This document shows positions 25,885 to 33,343 of a DNA stretch of 64,000 bases, in pieces. The stretch lies in NCBI GenBank assembly GCA_019116455.1, contig DXBR01000098.1, positions 15,081 through 79,080 on the forward strand, written 5' to 3'. The number at the start of each line of letters is the position of its first letter. The stretch's first letter is position 1. The DNA is from Anaerobutyricum stercoris (lineage in GTDB: Bacteria > Bacillota > Clostridia > Lachnospirales > Lachnospiraceae). The notes beneath the pieces are model-generated. The model had not been told where the DNA came from. It worked only from the letters and a program-made list of their open reading frames with translations, and did no database searches. Made by a program: the position numbers and the translations under genes.

Positions 25885-26763
25885 TTAATAGCCCAGCTCA
25901 CCAAGCCAGCTCTGGATTTCATCCTGAGAGGAGGAAGCGTCTTCCTCATAACAGTCGAATACGTTGTCAGATATTTCCGCATTCGGTATCGCCTCCTCAA
26001 TGATGTCCACGCTGTCGGCCAGTCCTCCTGTGCCGTGGGAGCAGAAAAGATAAACCTGCTTACCGGACAGATCATTTTCTTCCAGGAAGGAAAGAAGCGC
26101 CATCGGCACACCGTACCACCAGTTCGGATACCCCAGAAATACGGTGTCATACTGGTCCAGGTTCTCCACATTTTCCACAAGCTCCGGCCGGGCATCCTCG
26201 CCTCTCTCATCATTGGCACGACTCAGACATTCATCCCAGTCGCTGGAATACGGCTTCGCCACGCGAATGGAGAACAGGTCTCCTCCCGTCTGTTCCTGCA
26301 CCCAGCCTGCCAGTTCCTGTACATTTCCCGGGGCTATGACACTCGGGGAAGTCACGGCGTCCACGTCCTCTTCCAGAATGGCGTTGTCCGCCCAGGAAAA
26401 ATAGGCGACCAAAATATTGGAATCGCCATTGGCAGCGGTTCCGGACGCTTCGGAATTTTCTTCCTGCCCGTCAACCTGCGAGTTATCAGAAGCTGCGGCT
26501 CCAGTATCCTGCGCAGCTGTCGTTTCCGATTCCAGCGCGTTGTCCTGCTGCGCCTGCGTGCTTTCTACCGTCTGGCTCTGGGTATTTTCCGGCTGTACGT
26601 CTCCATCGCCCTGTGTTCCGGCATTGCCGCAGCCGGCGGCTGTCATCAGAAGTATGCCCGTCATCAGCACGGCTGTTATCCTTTTCGGGGACAGTAATCT
26701 TTTTGTGGATACTATTCTTTTTGAAGAAATGATTTTCTTTACATTTTCTGCTTTTTTCGTCAA
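25885..26763 (-). CDS. flavodoxin-domain lipoprotein (exported)
   Basis: A basic N-terminus (KKIISSKRIVSTKR) leads to the hydrophobic segment AVLMTGILLMTAAGC, whose lipobox T-A-A-G-C predicts lipidation at Cys45 and anchoring on the outer face of the membrane. A roughly 80-residue Gln/Ser/Thr/Ala-rich linker follows, then a complete flavodoxin fold from ILVAYFSWADN to the end, with GYPNWWYGVP as the FMN ring loop and LFCSHGTGGLADS. The start is TTG 26763 with AAGGAGG upstream. A surface-tethered flavodoxin could take part in extracellular flavin-based electron transfer; that is inference. Confidence 0.85.
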   Translation of the reverse strand: MTKKAENVKKIISSKRIVSTKRLLSPKRITAVLMTGILLMTAAGCGNAGTQGDGDVQPENTQSQTVESTQAQQDNALESETTAAQDTGAAASDNSQVDGQEENSEASGTAANGDSNILVAYFSWADNAILEEDVDAVTSPSVIAPGNVQELAGWVQEQTGGDLFSIRVAKPYSSDWDECLSRANDERGEDARPELVENVENLDQYDTVFLGYPNWWYGVPMALLSFLEENDLSGKQVYLFCSHGTGGLADSVDIIEEAIPNAEISDNVFDCYEEDASSSQDEIQSWLGELGY

Positions 26764-26824
26764 GGGATTCCTCCTTATCTACTTTTTATTCCTTAACTTC
26801 ATCTTTCTTTTTGATGGCGCCAGC

Positions 26825-26844
26825 GGTAATTGATTACGATTACC
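26825..26844. promoter_or_regulatory. operator-like inverted repeat
   Basis: GGTAAT (26825-26830) and ATTACC (26839-26844) are separated by 8 bp, lying between the lipoprotein flavodoxin (minus) and a small candidate gene (plus). Size and symmetry suit a dimeric repressor; the regulator is not identified. Confidence 0.4.
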
Positions 26845-26876
26845 TTATGAATTCATTATAAAAAGGAGGTTCCATA

Positions 26877-27008
26877 ATGTCTAATGCCTGTTCTTTATCC
26901 TTTTCCATGCATGGAAAGAATACATTGTCAGAACACAGTGTTCCACAGTGTTCTGCCCAGCAGAACTCTCTGACTGTAGACAAAGTGAGGCTGTTGGAAA
27001 ATAGATAA
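26877..27008 (+). CDS. candidate small protein, 43 aa
   Basis: An ATG at 26877 is preceded by AAAAGGAGG (26861-26869) with 7-nt spacing, an excellent ribosome site that no other reading explains. The 43-codon frame starts MSNACSLSFSMHGKN and ends VDKVRLLENR, with two Cys and no membrane span. The coding segment contains a perfect 16-bp palindrome (26902-26917) and the inverted repeat CAGAACAC/GTGTTCTG (26929-26955), so the DNA may equally be a regulatory site. A 74-codon frame on the other strand lacks a ribosome site. I cannot assign a function. Confidence 0.35.
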   Translation: MSNACSLSFSMHGKNTLSEHSVPQCSAQQNSLTVDKVRLLENR

Positions 27009-27036
27009 TTCCAAACAGCCTCTTTCGTCTCTCTTC

Positions 27037-28395
27037 TCAATTCTTTATTGATTTTACAATCCATTCTCCTGATTTGCGGCTGCCAATACGCTCAATAACC
27101 CCCTTTTCTCTCAGTTCTTTTAAAACTCTTCTGATCTGTCTGTCAGAGCGATTTAGTTTTGCGGACAGCTGTGCCTGCGTTATGTGAGAATTTTCTTTTA
27201 TTGCTGATAATACTTTTTCCTCTAAAGAATTATTTATTAGGACATTTAATGGGTCATTTATCAGGACATTTTGATCTTTTAAAGTGTCCTGATATCCTAA
27301 AGGCGTAAATTTCACCATAATATCTTCTAAATGAAGCGTATATTCCGGCATTGGAACACCATGTTTTTTACAGGCTTCACATATTTTTTCTATCCCGCGT
27401 CCCCATGTTTCCACATATCCTGCCCGAAAAAATCCATTGGCAATATTGGGATTATAGGGCTGTGACCGATGACGCTCCATCAATGTTTCCACAGTCCATC
27501 CAACCGGAAAAACACAATCATTACTGATATACACCGCATCCTCATGTATCCGAATCTGTATTGGAACTAGCGCCGCATAATTGGAATGGATAATCGCATT
27601 ATATACCGCCTCTCTGACAGCTGCTTTAGGAAGTGGATACGTCTCGATTCTTGTAACATTGTCATACGATATCATTGCTTTCATATATTTCAGATATATC
27701 AGCTCTATAACCCTGTCTGCCTGAATAAATAAAGAACCATGAATCTCATCCTGATAACGCAGATCAGACCCTTCGCCAAAATATCCTATTTTGATATACG
27801 CCCCCGTAACCCACTTTTCCGGATTTCGATGGAATAAGAGAATTGCTGCTCGTTTCAGCCTACCATGTTCAAGAAGACCAAGATTATCTAAAAGCTGCTC
27901 ATTACTCATATTCAAATCTTCTTCTGTCATACGACCACTTCGCAGGGCTTCACGCCGAAAAATATCAAAACTCTCTTTGTCCAGATCGTCAACCGTAACG
28001 CCATCCACCGGAACTGCATCCCATTTATATCCGGTTTTAGACAATAAAAACTCTGTCAAAGCAGCTCCTCTGAGAAGCTGCTTTGTACTGCCGCTGCGAT
28101 AATGGTACTCACCCTTATAATTCACAGGATAACTGCTCGGATTCACACATATCTCAATGTAATCTTTACCATCTTGGGTCAGCAGATTGACATCCACGAT
28201 AATGCCAAGAATATCCCTCACTTTATTGGGGATGTCTTCTAACAGCTTTTTACTATCCTGTACACCGATGATATTTCCATTATCATCGGTTCCGATATAT
28301 ATCTTGCCGCCCTGAGCATTTGCAAAACCACAAATCCATTTTAAATACTCATCACGCCAGGATTCTTTCCATTCTGTATTTTGGTTTTCTGACAT
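27037..28395 (-). CDS. AlbA/Schlafen-domain putative transcriptional regulator
   Basis: The protein (about 452 aa) has an N-terminal AlbA_2 (Schlafen-type) domain (TEWKESW...GFANAQGGKIYIGTDDNG), a central GHKL-like C-terminal ATPase domain (HATPase_c_4, around AVREAVYNAIIHSNY and GWGRGIEKI-type sequence near 365), and a C-terminal winged helix (ITQAQLSAKLNRSDRQIRRVLKEL). This layout is annotated as ATP-binding transcriptional regulator in many Firmicutes, but its ligand and targets are not known. GGGGAGG precedes ATG 28395. A broken relative lies at 33344-34733. Confidence 0.85.
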   Translation of the reverse strand: MSENQNTEWKESWRDEYLKWICGFANAQGGKIYIGTDDNGNIIGVQDSKKLLEDIPNKVRDILGIIVDVNLLTQDGKDYIEICVNPSSYPVNYKGEYHYRSGSTKQLLRGAALTEFLLSKTGYKWDAVPVDGVTVDDLDKESFDIFRREALRSGRMTEEDLNMSNEQLLDNLGLLEHGRLKRAAILLFHRNPEKWVTGAYIKIGYFGEGSDLRYQDEIHGSLFIQADRVIELIYLKYMKAMISYDNVTRIETYPLPKAAVREAVYNAIIHSNYAALVPIQIRIHEDAVYISNDCVFPVGWTVETLMERHRSQPYNPNIANGFFRAGYVETWGRGIEKICEACKKHGVPMPEYTLHLEDIMVKFTPLGYQDTLKDQNVLINDPLNVLINNSLEEKVLSAIKENSHITQAQLSAKLNRSDRQIRRVLKELREKGVIERIGSRKSGEWIVKSIKN

Positions 28396-28632
28396 ACATT
28401 TCCTCCCCAATTTAATTTTGAACTCTTATTCTTCGCCCATTACTGTTTCCATGTAGACGTTGCATCATTACCCTTGCTCACTTTTTACTCCCTATTTTTC
28501 TTTCAATGCAATATTTTTTTGAATGGCATATATCAAATAATAATCCGCTTTCTTTTATCCCTGAACATATTGTAAATATATTATAACGCTTATCCTTATA
28601 TTATTCCATTACTACTTACAATTAATATCAAG
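28396..28632. other. AT-rich intergenic region upstream of the AlbA-type gene
   Basis: No gene is seen here. The stretch is very AT-rich and contains several TATAAT-like boxes on the minus strand, such as one near 28,580, suitable for the promoter of the AlbA-type regulator. No operator symmetry stood out. Confidence 0.4.
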
Positions 28633-28666
28633 AAAAAAGCATGACTCCTATGAATCATGCTTTTTT
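28633..28666. terminator. bidirectional terminator
   Basis: AAAAAAGCATGA (28633-28644) and TCATGCTTTTTT (28655-28666) form a perfect 12-bp stem with A/U tracts on both sides. It lies directly downstream of the flavodoxin remnant. Confidence 0.85.
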
Positions 28667-28682
28667 ATACTTTAATATTACT

Positions 28683-28934
28683 TTATAATCCAAGTCCTTC
28701 AATCCACATCTAGACATCCTATTCAAAATCACTTAACTGGAATCTTTCGCATCTCAGACTTTCATGTTCCTGAGACACACGGCTGATATCATCTGTCTAT
28801 TCCATATCTGCATCTGTATAAGATTCTGGCGGCTCCAGTTCAACTAAACCTCTTCCTATATCTTCCACAATATAATCTATGACTGCTTCTGTATTTCCTG
28901 TTGCCAAATAATATACCACCAGAGTTTCCCCCGG
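28683..28934 (-). pseudogene. flavodoxin remnant
   Basis: Directly after the LysR stop the minus strand reads ETLVVYYLATGNTEAVIDYI, an intact flavodoxin strand 1 and FMN phosphate loop, then LVELEPPESYTDADME followed by a TAG. The same frame continues TDDISRVSQEH..., has two more stops and ends in MWIEGLGL before TAA (28683-28685), which resembles the usual flavodoxin C-terminal helix. The middle of the protein, about 90 residues including the FMN ring loop, has been deleted. The frame is unbroken apart from the stops. It may once have been cotranscribed with the LysR regulator at 28939. Confidence 0.75.
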
Positions 28935-28938
28935 ATTA

Positions 28939-29859
28939 TCATAATCCGGAGGAAAATTCCTCTAACTGACGCCGGCTTATCGGCGTCTTTAACATATTGA
29001 TTTCCTGAATGAACAGTGAAGTGGCGGGTGTGAACAGATGGTTTTTCTTCCAGAGAAGCACACTCCGGGTGGTGTGTTCCGGTGAAATGGGAATAAATTT
29101 GAGATTCGGGCTGCTGTGAATGGCAAGCGCGCCGTCCAGGCAGAAGGCACAGCCCATTCCCTCCTCCACCATGAGCACAGCGTTGGAAAGGAGGGTGTAG
29201 CCCAGAGGAATCTTTAATTCCCGTTCTTCTTTTCCCAGCCAGTTTATAATGTCCGCCCGCACATTTTCCCGAAGAGGAAGAATCAGCGGGTACTTCGCCA
29301 TCTCCTGCGGCGTCACCGATTCCCGTTGGGAAAGAGGGTGGTCTTTGCGCATGAGAACACCCCAGGTTTCTTTCTGGGAGAGACGGACAAAGTCATATTT
29401 CGTCGTGTCCACCGGTTCCAGCAGAAGCCCCACGTCTACCAGTCCTTTGTCCATGCGCTCTTTGATGTTGTCCGCCATCTCATTATAGAGATGAAACTGA
29501 ATCAAAGGATATTTGTCAGAGAATTTCTTCATGATCCTGGCGAGCAGACGGCTGCCCACGGCCTCCGTTGCTCCTATGGATACAATGCCGCTCACGGTGT
29601 TTTCTCTTTCCACAAAGGTCTTTTCCGCCCGGTCGGCAAGCTCCACGATTTCTTCTGCCCTCTGCCGAAAAAGCATTCCGTCATCCGTCAGAGTAACACC
29701 TTTTTTGCCTCTGACGATCAGCACCGTTCCCAGTTCTCTCTCCAACTCCATGAGCTGACGGCTTAATGTCGGCTGGGTCACATGCAGAATATGGGCGGCT
29801 CTCGTGATGTTTCCTTCATCGGCTGTGGTAAGAAAATAACGCAGTGTGCGAAGTTCCAT
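28939..29859 (-). CDS. LysR-family transcriptional regulator
   Basis: This 306-aa regulator has an N-terminal winged HTH (MELRTLRYFLTTADEGN...AHILHVTQPTLSRQLMELE) and a periplasmic-binding-protein-like effector domain from about residue 90 (VSIGATEAVGSRLLARIM). AGGAGG precedes the ATG. It follows two cyclophilin-like genes and precedes the flavodoxin remnant on the same strand. Members of this group are often adjacent to the flavodoxin, aldo/keto reductase or MBL genes they control, which fits the setting, but the ligand is unknown. The other LysR gene, at 32411, is a similar but distinct paralogue. Confidence 0.9.
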   Translation of the reverse strand: MELRTLRYFLTTADEGNITRAAHILHVTQPTLSRQLMELERELGTVLIVRGKKGVTLTDDGMLFRQRAEEIVELADRAEKTFVERENTVSGIVSIGATEAVGSRLLARIMKKFSDKYPLIQFHLYNEMADNIKERMDKGLVDVGLLLEPVDTTKYDFVRLSQKETWGVLMRKDHPLSQRESVTPQEMAKYPLILPLRENVRADIINWLGKEERELKIPLGYTLLSNAVLMVEEGMGCAFCLDGALAIHSSPNLKFIPISPEHTTRSVLLWKKNHLFTPATSLFIQEINMLKTPISRRQLEEFSSGL

Positions 29860-29897
29860 AAACGTTCCTCCTGTTTCCCTTATATATCAGTTATCGA

Positions 29898-30503
29898 TTA
29901 TTCTGCCTGTTCTATCCGAACACTACCGGACAGCTCGGAAATATTTTCGCTGCCTGAAGTCACCATTCCCAGTTCATACAGCCCTGACGCCGTGCCAAAA
30001 TCATCATAAAACATGACCACGTCGCCCCATGGCTCATAATACGCCAGCACGCCGGCTCCTCCGGCTGCTTCCGGCGCATCCCCGGTATCCAGTTCCTCCG
30101 GCGGATAAAAAATCTTCTCATTGGTGCTGTAATCCTTCACCTCTATGGTGAGCGGCAGCTGACTGTATAAGTCCGCAGCAGCCTGACTGTCGTTGAGGGC
30201 GTACTCGATGACAGTTCCGTCTTCTGTGGTAAGGCGGAGGGAGATTGTATTCCGGGCGCTGTCCGATGAGGTTCCGGTACTCTCTTCGGCGGTTTCCGGC
30301 GCGGCTGCTGTCGTTCCCGCCGAGGCGCTGTCCTGGGCGCCCTGGCCGGTCTGCTTGTTCTGCCCTGTCTGACCGCAGGCAGTCAGCCCCAGGGCAAGTA
30401 TCAGGCCACATAAAACGATGGCTGTCCGCTTCCTTCTGCCCGCTTTCCGGCGGATATCTGATCGCTCCGCCCCGACCTTTTCCCGGCAGGCGTCTCTTTC
30501 CAT
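29898..30503 (-). CDS. cyclophilin-like-fold lipoprotein
   Basis: A basic N-terminus precedes the hydrophobic AIVLCGLILALGLTAC, with a lipobox L-T-A-C giving a lipidated Cys near 43. A Gln/Ser/Thr/Ala linker follows, then a domain of about 110 residues starting ISLRLTTEDGTVIEY and containing PLTIEVKDYS and VLAYYEPWGDVVMFYDDF. This matches the bacterial cyclophilin-like family (PF18050 type), which shares the cyclophilin barrel but has no proven isomerase activity. The start overlaps the preceding gene by 1 nt (TGATG), so both are cotranscribed. Together they give one secreted and one cytosolic version of the same domain. Confidence 0.78.
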   Translation of the reverse strand: MERDACREKVGAERSDIRRKAGRRKRTAIVLCGLILALGLTACGQTGQNKQTGQGAQDSASAGTTAAAPETAEESTGTSSDSARNTISLRLTTEDGTVIEYALNDSQAAADLYSQLPLTIEVKDYSTNEKIFYPPEELDTGDAPEAAGGAGVLAYYEPWGDVVMFYDDFGTASGLYELGMVTSGSENISELSGSVRIEQAE

Positions 30504-30883
30504 CAGTTTGTCTCCTTTTCGGCAGGTGTGAGCACTGCGGTAACATCTCCTCTGCCGAGAATCATCTTCAGTTCTTTCTGAGTCACGCCTTCAATCCTGC
30601 CCAGGCGGGTAAAGTTCCAGGAATTTGACTCGTAGTAGATGACCAGGGAGTCTCCCAGATACAGAATCAAGTCGCATGGTTTCGCCTTGATGTGCTGGTC
30701 GTTGGTCGGCAGCAGCTTTCCAATGGAGCCTACCTTTTCCATGCCGGCGTAATCGTTCATGTGAATGGTCAGCGGACCTGCCTCCAGCATGGCAAAAAGC
30801 TCTTCTGCGGAAGAGTTCTCCACCAGCGTCGCTGTCAGTACATTTTCTCCAATCTGGATATTTATCTTATTTTTTCCTTCCAT
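30503..30883 (-). CDS. cyclophilin-like-fold protein (cytosolic)
   Basis: The 126-aa protein begins MEGKNKINIQIGENVLTATL and contains GPLTIHMNDYAGMEKVG and CDLILYLGDSLVIYYESNSWNFTRLG, the same domain as in the downstream lipoprotein, here without an export signal. In this family a role as a small-ligand or peptide-binding barrel is assumed, not shown. ATG 30883 has AAGGAGG upstream; an earlier in-frame start at 30952 lies in the probable promoter (TTGCTA-N17-TATAGT on the minus strand near 30,990-31,020). Confidence 0.78.
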   Translation of the reverse strand: MEGKNKINIQIGENVLTATLVENSSAEELFAMLEAGPLTIHMNDYAGMEKVGSIGKLLPTNDQHIKAKPCDLILYLGDSLVIYYESNSWNFTRLGRIEGVTQKELKMILGRGDVTAVLTPAEKETN

Positions 30884-31180
30884 TATATATGTCCTCCTTC
30901 CACCAGTCACCGATGTGATCTTTGCCGGCAAATGTGCCCCGTTTCCGTCCATGGAATCGAGAACGGTTGTCTGTTTCTTCTCTCAATTACACTATATTCC
31001 TTCGGAGGACCAATAGCAAATATTTGTTCTTTATGTAAATGTATAGTTTTTGCCTATGCAAAATCTGCGATTTCAATAACCAACGGCCATGTCCAATCCC
31101 ATGACCACTGATTACTATCAACGACCACAATCAATTGCCACAATCAAAGAATCACAACAAAGAAAGCAAACCAGATAAAG
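30884..31180. other. intergenic region upstream of the cyclophilin-like genes
   Basis: No gene is found. Near 30,990-31,020 the minus strand has TTGCTA-N17-TATAGT, a plausible promoter. From about 31,095 to 31,160 the plus strand carries loosely repeated ACCAC/ATCAA and ACAATCAA motifs with no obvious function. Confidence 0.4.
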
Positions 31181-31220
31181 AAAGACAGAGAAACATATTC
31201 CCGTACATTTCTCTGTCTTT
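31181..31220. terminator. terminator of the MBL-fold hydrolase gene
   Basis: AAAGACAGAGAAA (31181-31193) and TTTCTCTGTCTTT (31208-31220) form a perfect 13-bp stem with A-rich and T-rich flanks, effective for the minus-strand gene that ends at 31233. Confidence 0.85.
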
Positions 31221-31232
31221 TACTCTTCATCC

Positions 31233-32234
31233 TCACACCAGCTCATAGGTATGAATCATTTTCCCGTTTCTCTCTTTTTTAACACGGCAGACTTTATTCT
31301 CTGCCATCAGATATTCGATGTGTGCCAGCGTCTCGCCCACCGCAAACCATTTCTGTCGGTTCGGGGCGTCTTTCCATGCTCTGCCGCGCATGGACCAGGT
31401 TAGACCGCCAGCCACTTCATATCCGGTCGCTCCCGGCTGTTTTTCCAACACTTTAAGAATCTGATTAAGGCGGACCGCATGGTGAGCGAGGATCTCCGCC
31501 ACTCTGTCTTCCAGCGTTTTGTTTGAGAGATTACGATGCGCAGGGAGAGGCAGGTCAACATCAAAATCCAGCAGCCGCTCCAGATTATTCATGTATTGCC
31601 GCAGGGAATCGTCAATCCCCGACCATTTGGTAATGTTTGGCGTGATGTCAAACAGAAGGTGGTCTGCCAGGAACATGATCTTTTTGTCAGCAATATAGAA
31701 GATCATCTGTCCCGGCGTATGTCCCGGCATGAAAATCGCAGTAAGCGTCGTGCCTCCCACAGTGACGGTATCGCCTTCCTGTAGGGTCGTCACCGGAAAT
31801 GTGGCGTCCGGCAGATAAATACTGGCAGGATTTGTCTTGATGGCATCCTGAAGCTCATCCTCCGGAAATCCTTCCAGACGATACTGCTGGTCAATTCGCC
31901 CCATAAGATCTCCCTCTTTCATGCGGCGGTAATACTCATACTCCACCTTTCCCATATAGATAGTGGTATCCGGATAATTAAAATATCCCGCCAGTCCGAT
32001 ATGATCCGAATGAAGATGCGTAACGAGCAGCTTCGTGTGCTCCGGCGACACGCCGATCTCGCTGAGGCCGCCTTTCAGCGCCTGCCAGCATTCCTCCGTG
32101 CGGAAGCCGGTATCAATGACGGCGCTTTCCCCGCCGTCCTTTATAACGTAACAATTGAGATTCTTTAACGGGTTCCCCGTCAGGGGGACATCGATCTTGT
32201 AAATGTCCGGGCTGCGATGTATTAATTCAACCAT
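31233..32234 (-). CDS. metallo-beta-lactamase-fold hydrolase
   Basis: This 333-aa cytosolic hydrolase carries the metal motif T-H-L-H-S-D-H near 71-77, which binds two metal ions, a further His in MPGHTPGQ near 169, and an Asp/His later in LADHLLFD and LPAHRN. The C-terminal 90 residues form a winged-helix-like domain. This is typical of the glyoxalase II/LACTB2-like group whose substrates are thioesters or lactones; the true substrate is not evident. It is divergent from the LysR gene at 32411, with about 175 bp between them, so that regulator probably controls it. Confidence 0.85.
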   Translation of the reverse strand: MVELIHRSPDIYKIDVPLTGNPLKNLNCYVIKDGGESAVIDTGFRTEECWQALKGGLSEIGVSPEHTKLLVTHLHSDHIGLAGYFNYPDTTIYMGKVEYEYYRRMKEGDLMGRIDQQYRLEGFPEDELQDAIKTNPASIYLPDATFPVTTLQEGDTVTVGGTTLTAIFMPGHTPGQMIFYIADKKIMFLADHLLFDITPNITKWSGIDDSLRQYMNNLERLLDFDVDLPLPAHRNLSNKTLEDRVAEILAHHAVRLNQILKVLEKQPGATGYEVAGGLTWSMRGRAWKDAPNRQKWFAVGETLAHIEYLMAENKVCRVKKERNGKMIHTYELV

Positions 32235-32410
32235 AATTTTTCTTTAACCTGCCTTTCTGTTTTCGCGCAAAAAACTCCTGATATACTCTTTTTTAACCAT
32301 AGGATAACAAATTCTCTCCCTGCGGGTCAAGAATGAAATCCCTTGCCTTTTTCTTCACCCCCATGTAAAATCATTTCATACCCATTCCCACCCCGAAAGG
32401 AGGCATTCCC

Positions 32411-33313
32411 TTGGAACTTCGTGTATTACAATATTTTCTGGCTGTGGCCAGAGAACAGAGCATCTCCAGCGCGGCACAGTCGCTGCACCTCTCTCAGCCC
32501 ACTCTCTCCACACAGCTGAAACATCTTGAACAGGAGCTTGGCAAACAGCTGCTGATCCGCGGCACCAAAGGCTCCCGCAAGGTGCTTCTGACCGAGGAAG
32601 GGATGCTGCTTCGCAAGCGGGCGGAGGAGATTCTTGAGCTGGTTCACATGACGGAAAATGAGATTGCTCTTTCCGATGAGGTGGTGGCGGGCGATGTGTA
32701 CATCGGTTCCGGCGAGACCGACATCGTGCGGCTGCTGGCCCGGGCGGCGCAGTCGCTCCGGAAAAAGTACCCGGATATCCATTATCACATTTCCAGCGGA
32801 AATGCGACCTTTGTCATGGAACAGCTTGATAAGGGACTCATTGACTTTGGGATTCTTTATGATTCTGTGGATGGGAGCAAATACGATTCCATGCGGATTC
32901 CGATTCCGGATGTGTGGGGTGTGCTGATGCGGAAAGATTCCCCTCTGGCCGAAAAGGAATCTGTCACTCCGGAAGATCTGTGGGACAAGCCTCTGATTCT
33001 CTCGGAGCAGGAAAATCAGAGCAGCGAGCTGTCTCTCTGGATGAAGCAGGACATTTCCCGGCTGCACGTGGCAGCCACCTACAACCTGATCTTCAACGCC
33101 TCCCTTCTGGTGGACGAGGGCATGGGCTACACCATCTGCCTGGACAAACTCATCAACACCAGCGGCGACAGCAATCTCTGCTTCCGTCCCCTCTCCCCGC
33201 GCCTGGAAGCCACCGCCTTTCTGGTCTGGAAGAAGTATCCGGTCTTTTCCCGGGCCGCCGATAAGTTTATACAGACACTGCAGGAGATGTTTCAGCAGGA
33301 AAGGTTTGAATAA
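32411..33313 (+). CDS. LysR-family transcriptional regulator
   Basis: The start is TTG 32411 with AAAGGAGG 7 nt upstream. Residues 1-60 form the winged HTH (MELRVLQYFLAVAREQSISSA...LHLSQPTLSTQLKHLEQ) and the effector-binding domain follows from about residue 90 (VYIGSGETDIVRLLARAA). At 300 aa it is full length. It is transcribed away from the MBL-fold hydrolase, the classic arrangement in which a LysR protein regulates the divergent gene and itself. It resembles the LysR protein at 28939 in both domains, suggesting local duplication. Confidence 0.9.
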   Translation: MELRVLQYFLAVAREQSISSAAQSLHLSQPTLSTQLKHLEQELGKQLLIRGTKGSRKVLLTEEGMLLRKRAEEILELVHMTENEIALSDEVVAGDVYIGSGETDIVRLLARAAQSLRKKYPDIHYHISSGNATFVMEQLDKGLIDFGILYDSVDGSKYDSMRIPIPDVWGVLMRKDSPLAEKESVTPEDLWDKPLILSEQENQSSELSLWMKQDISRLHVAATYNLIFNASLLVDEGMGYTICLDKLINTSGDSNLCFRPLSPRLEATAFLVWKKYPVFSRAADKFIQTLQEMFQQERFE

Positions 33314-33343
33314 AAGACCATCCCAGAGAGGAGGAAGCTGGCA

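Noticed and set aside
26840..27064. 74-codon frame on the minus strand between the flavodoxin lipoprotein and the AlbA-type gene
   Set aside because: It overlaps the 3' end of the AlbA-type gene, has no ribosome site and no recognisable domain; the plus-strand small frame in the same place has a far better site.
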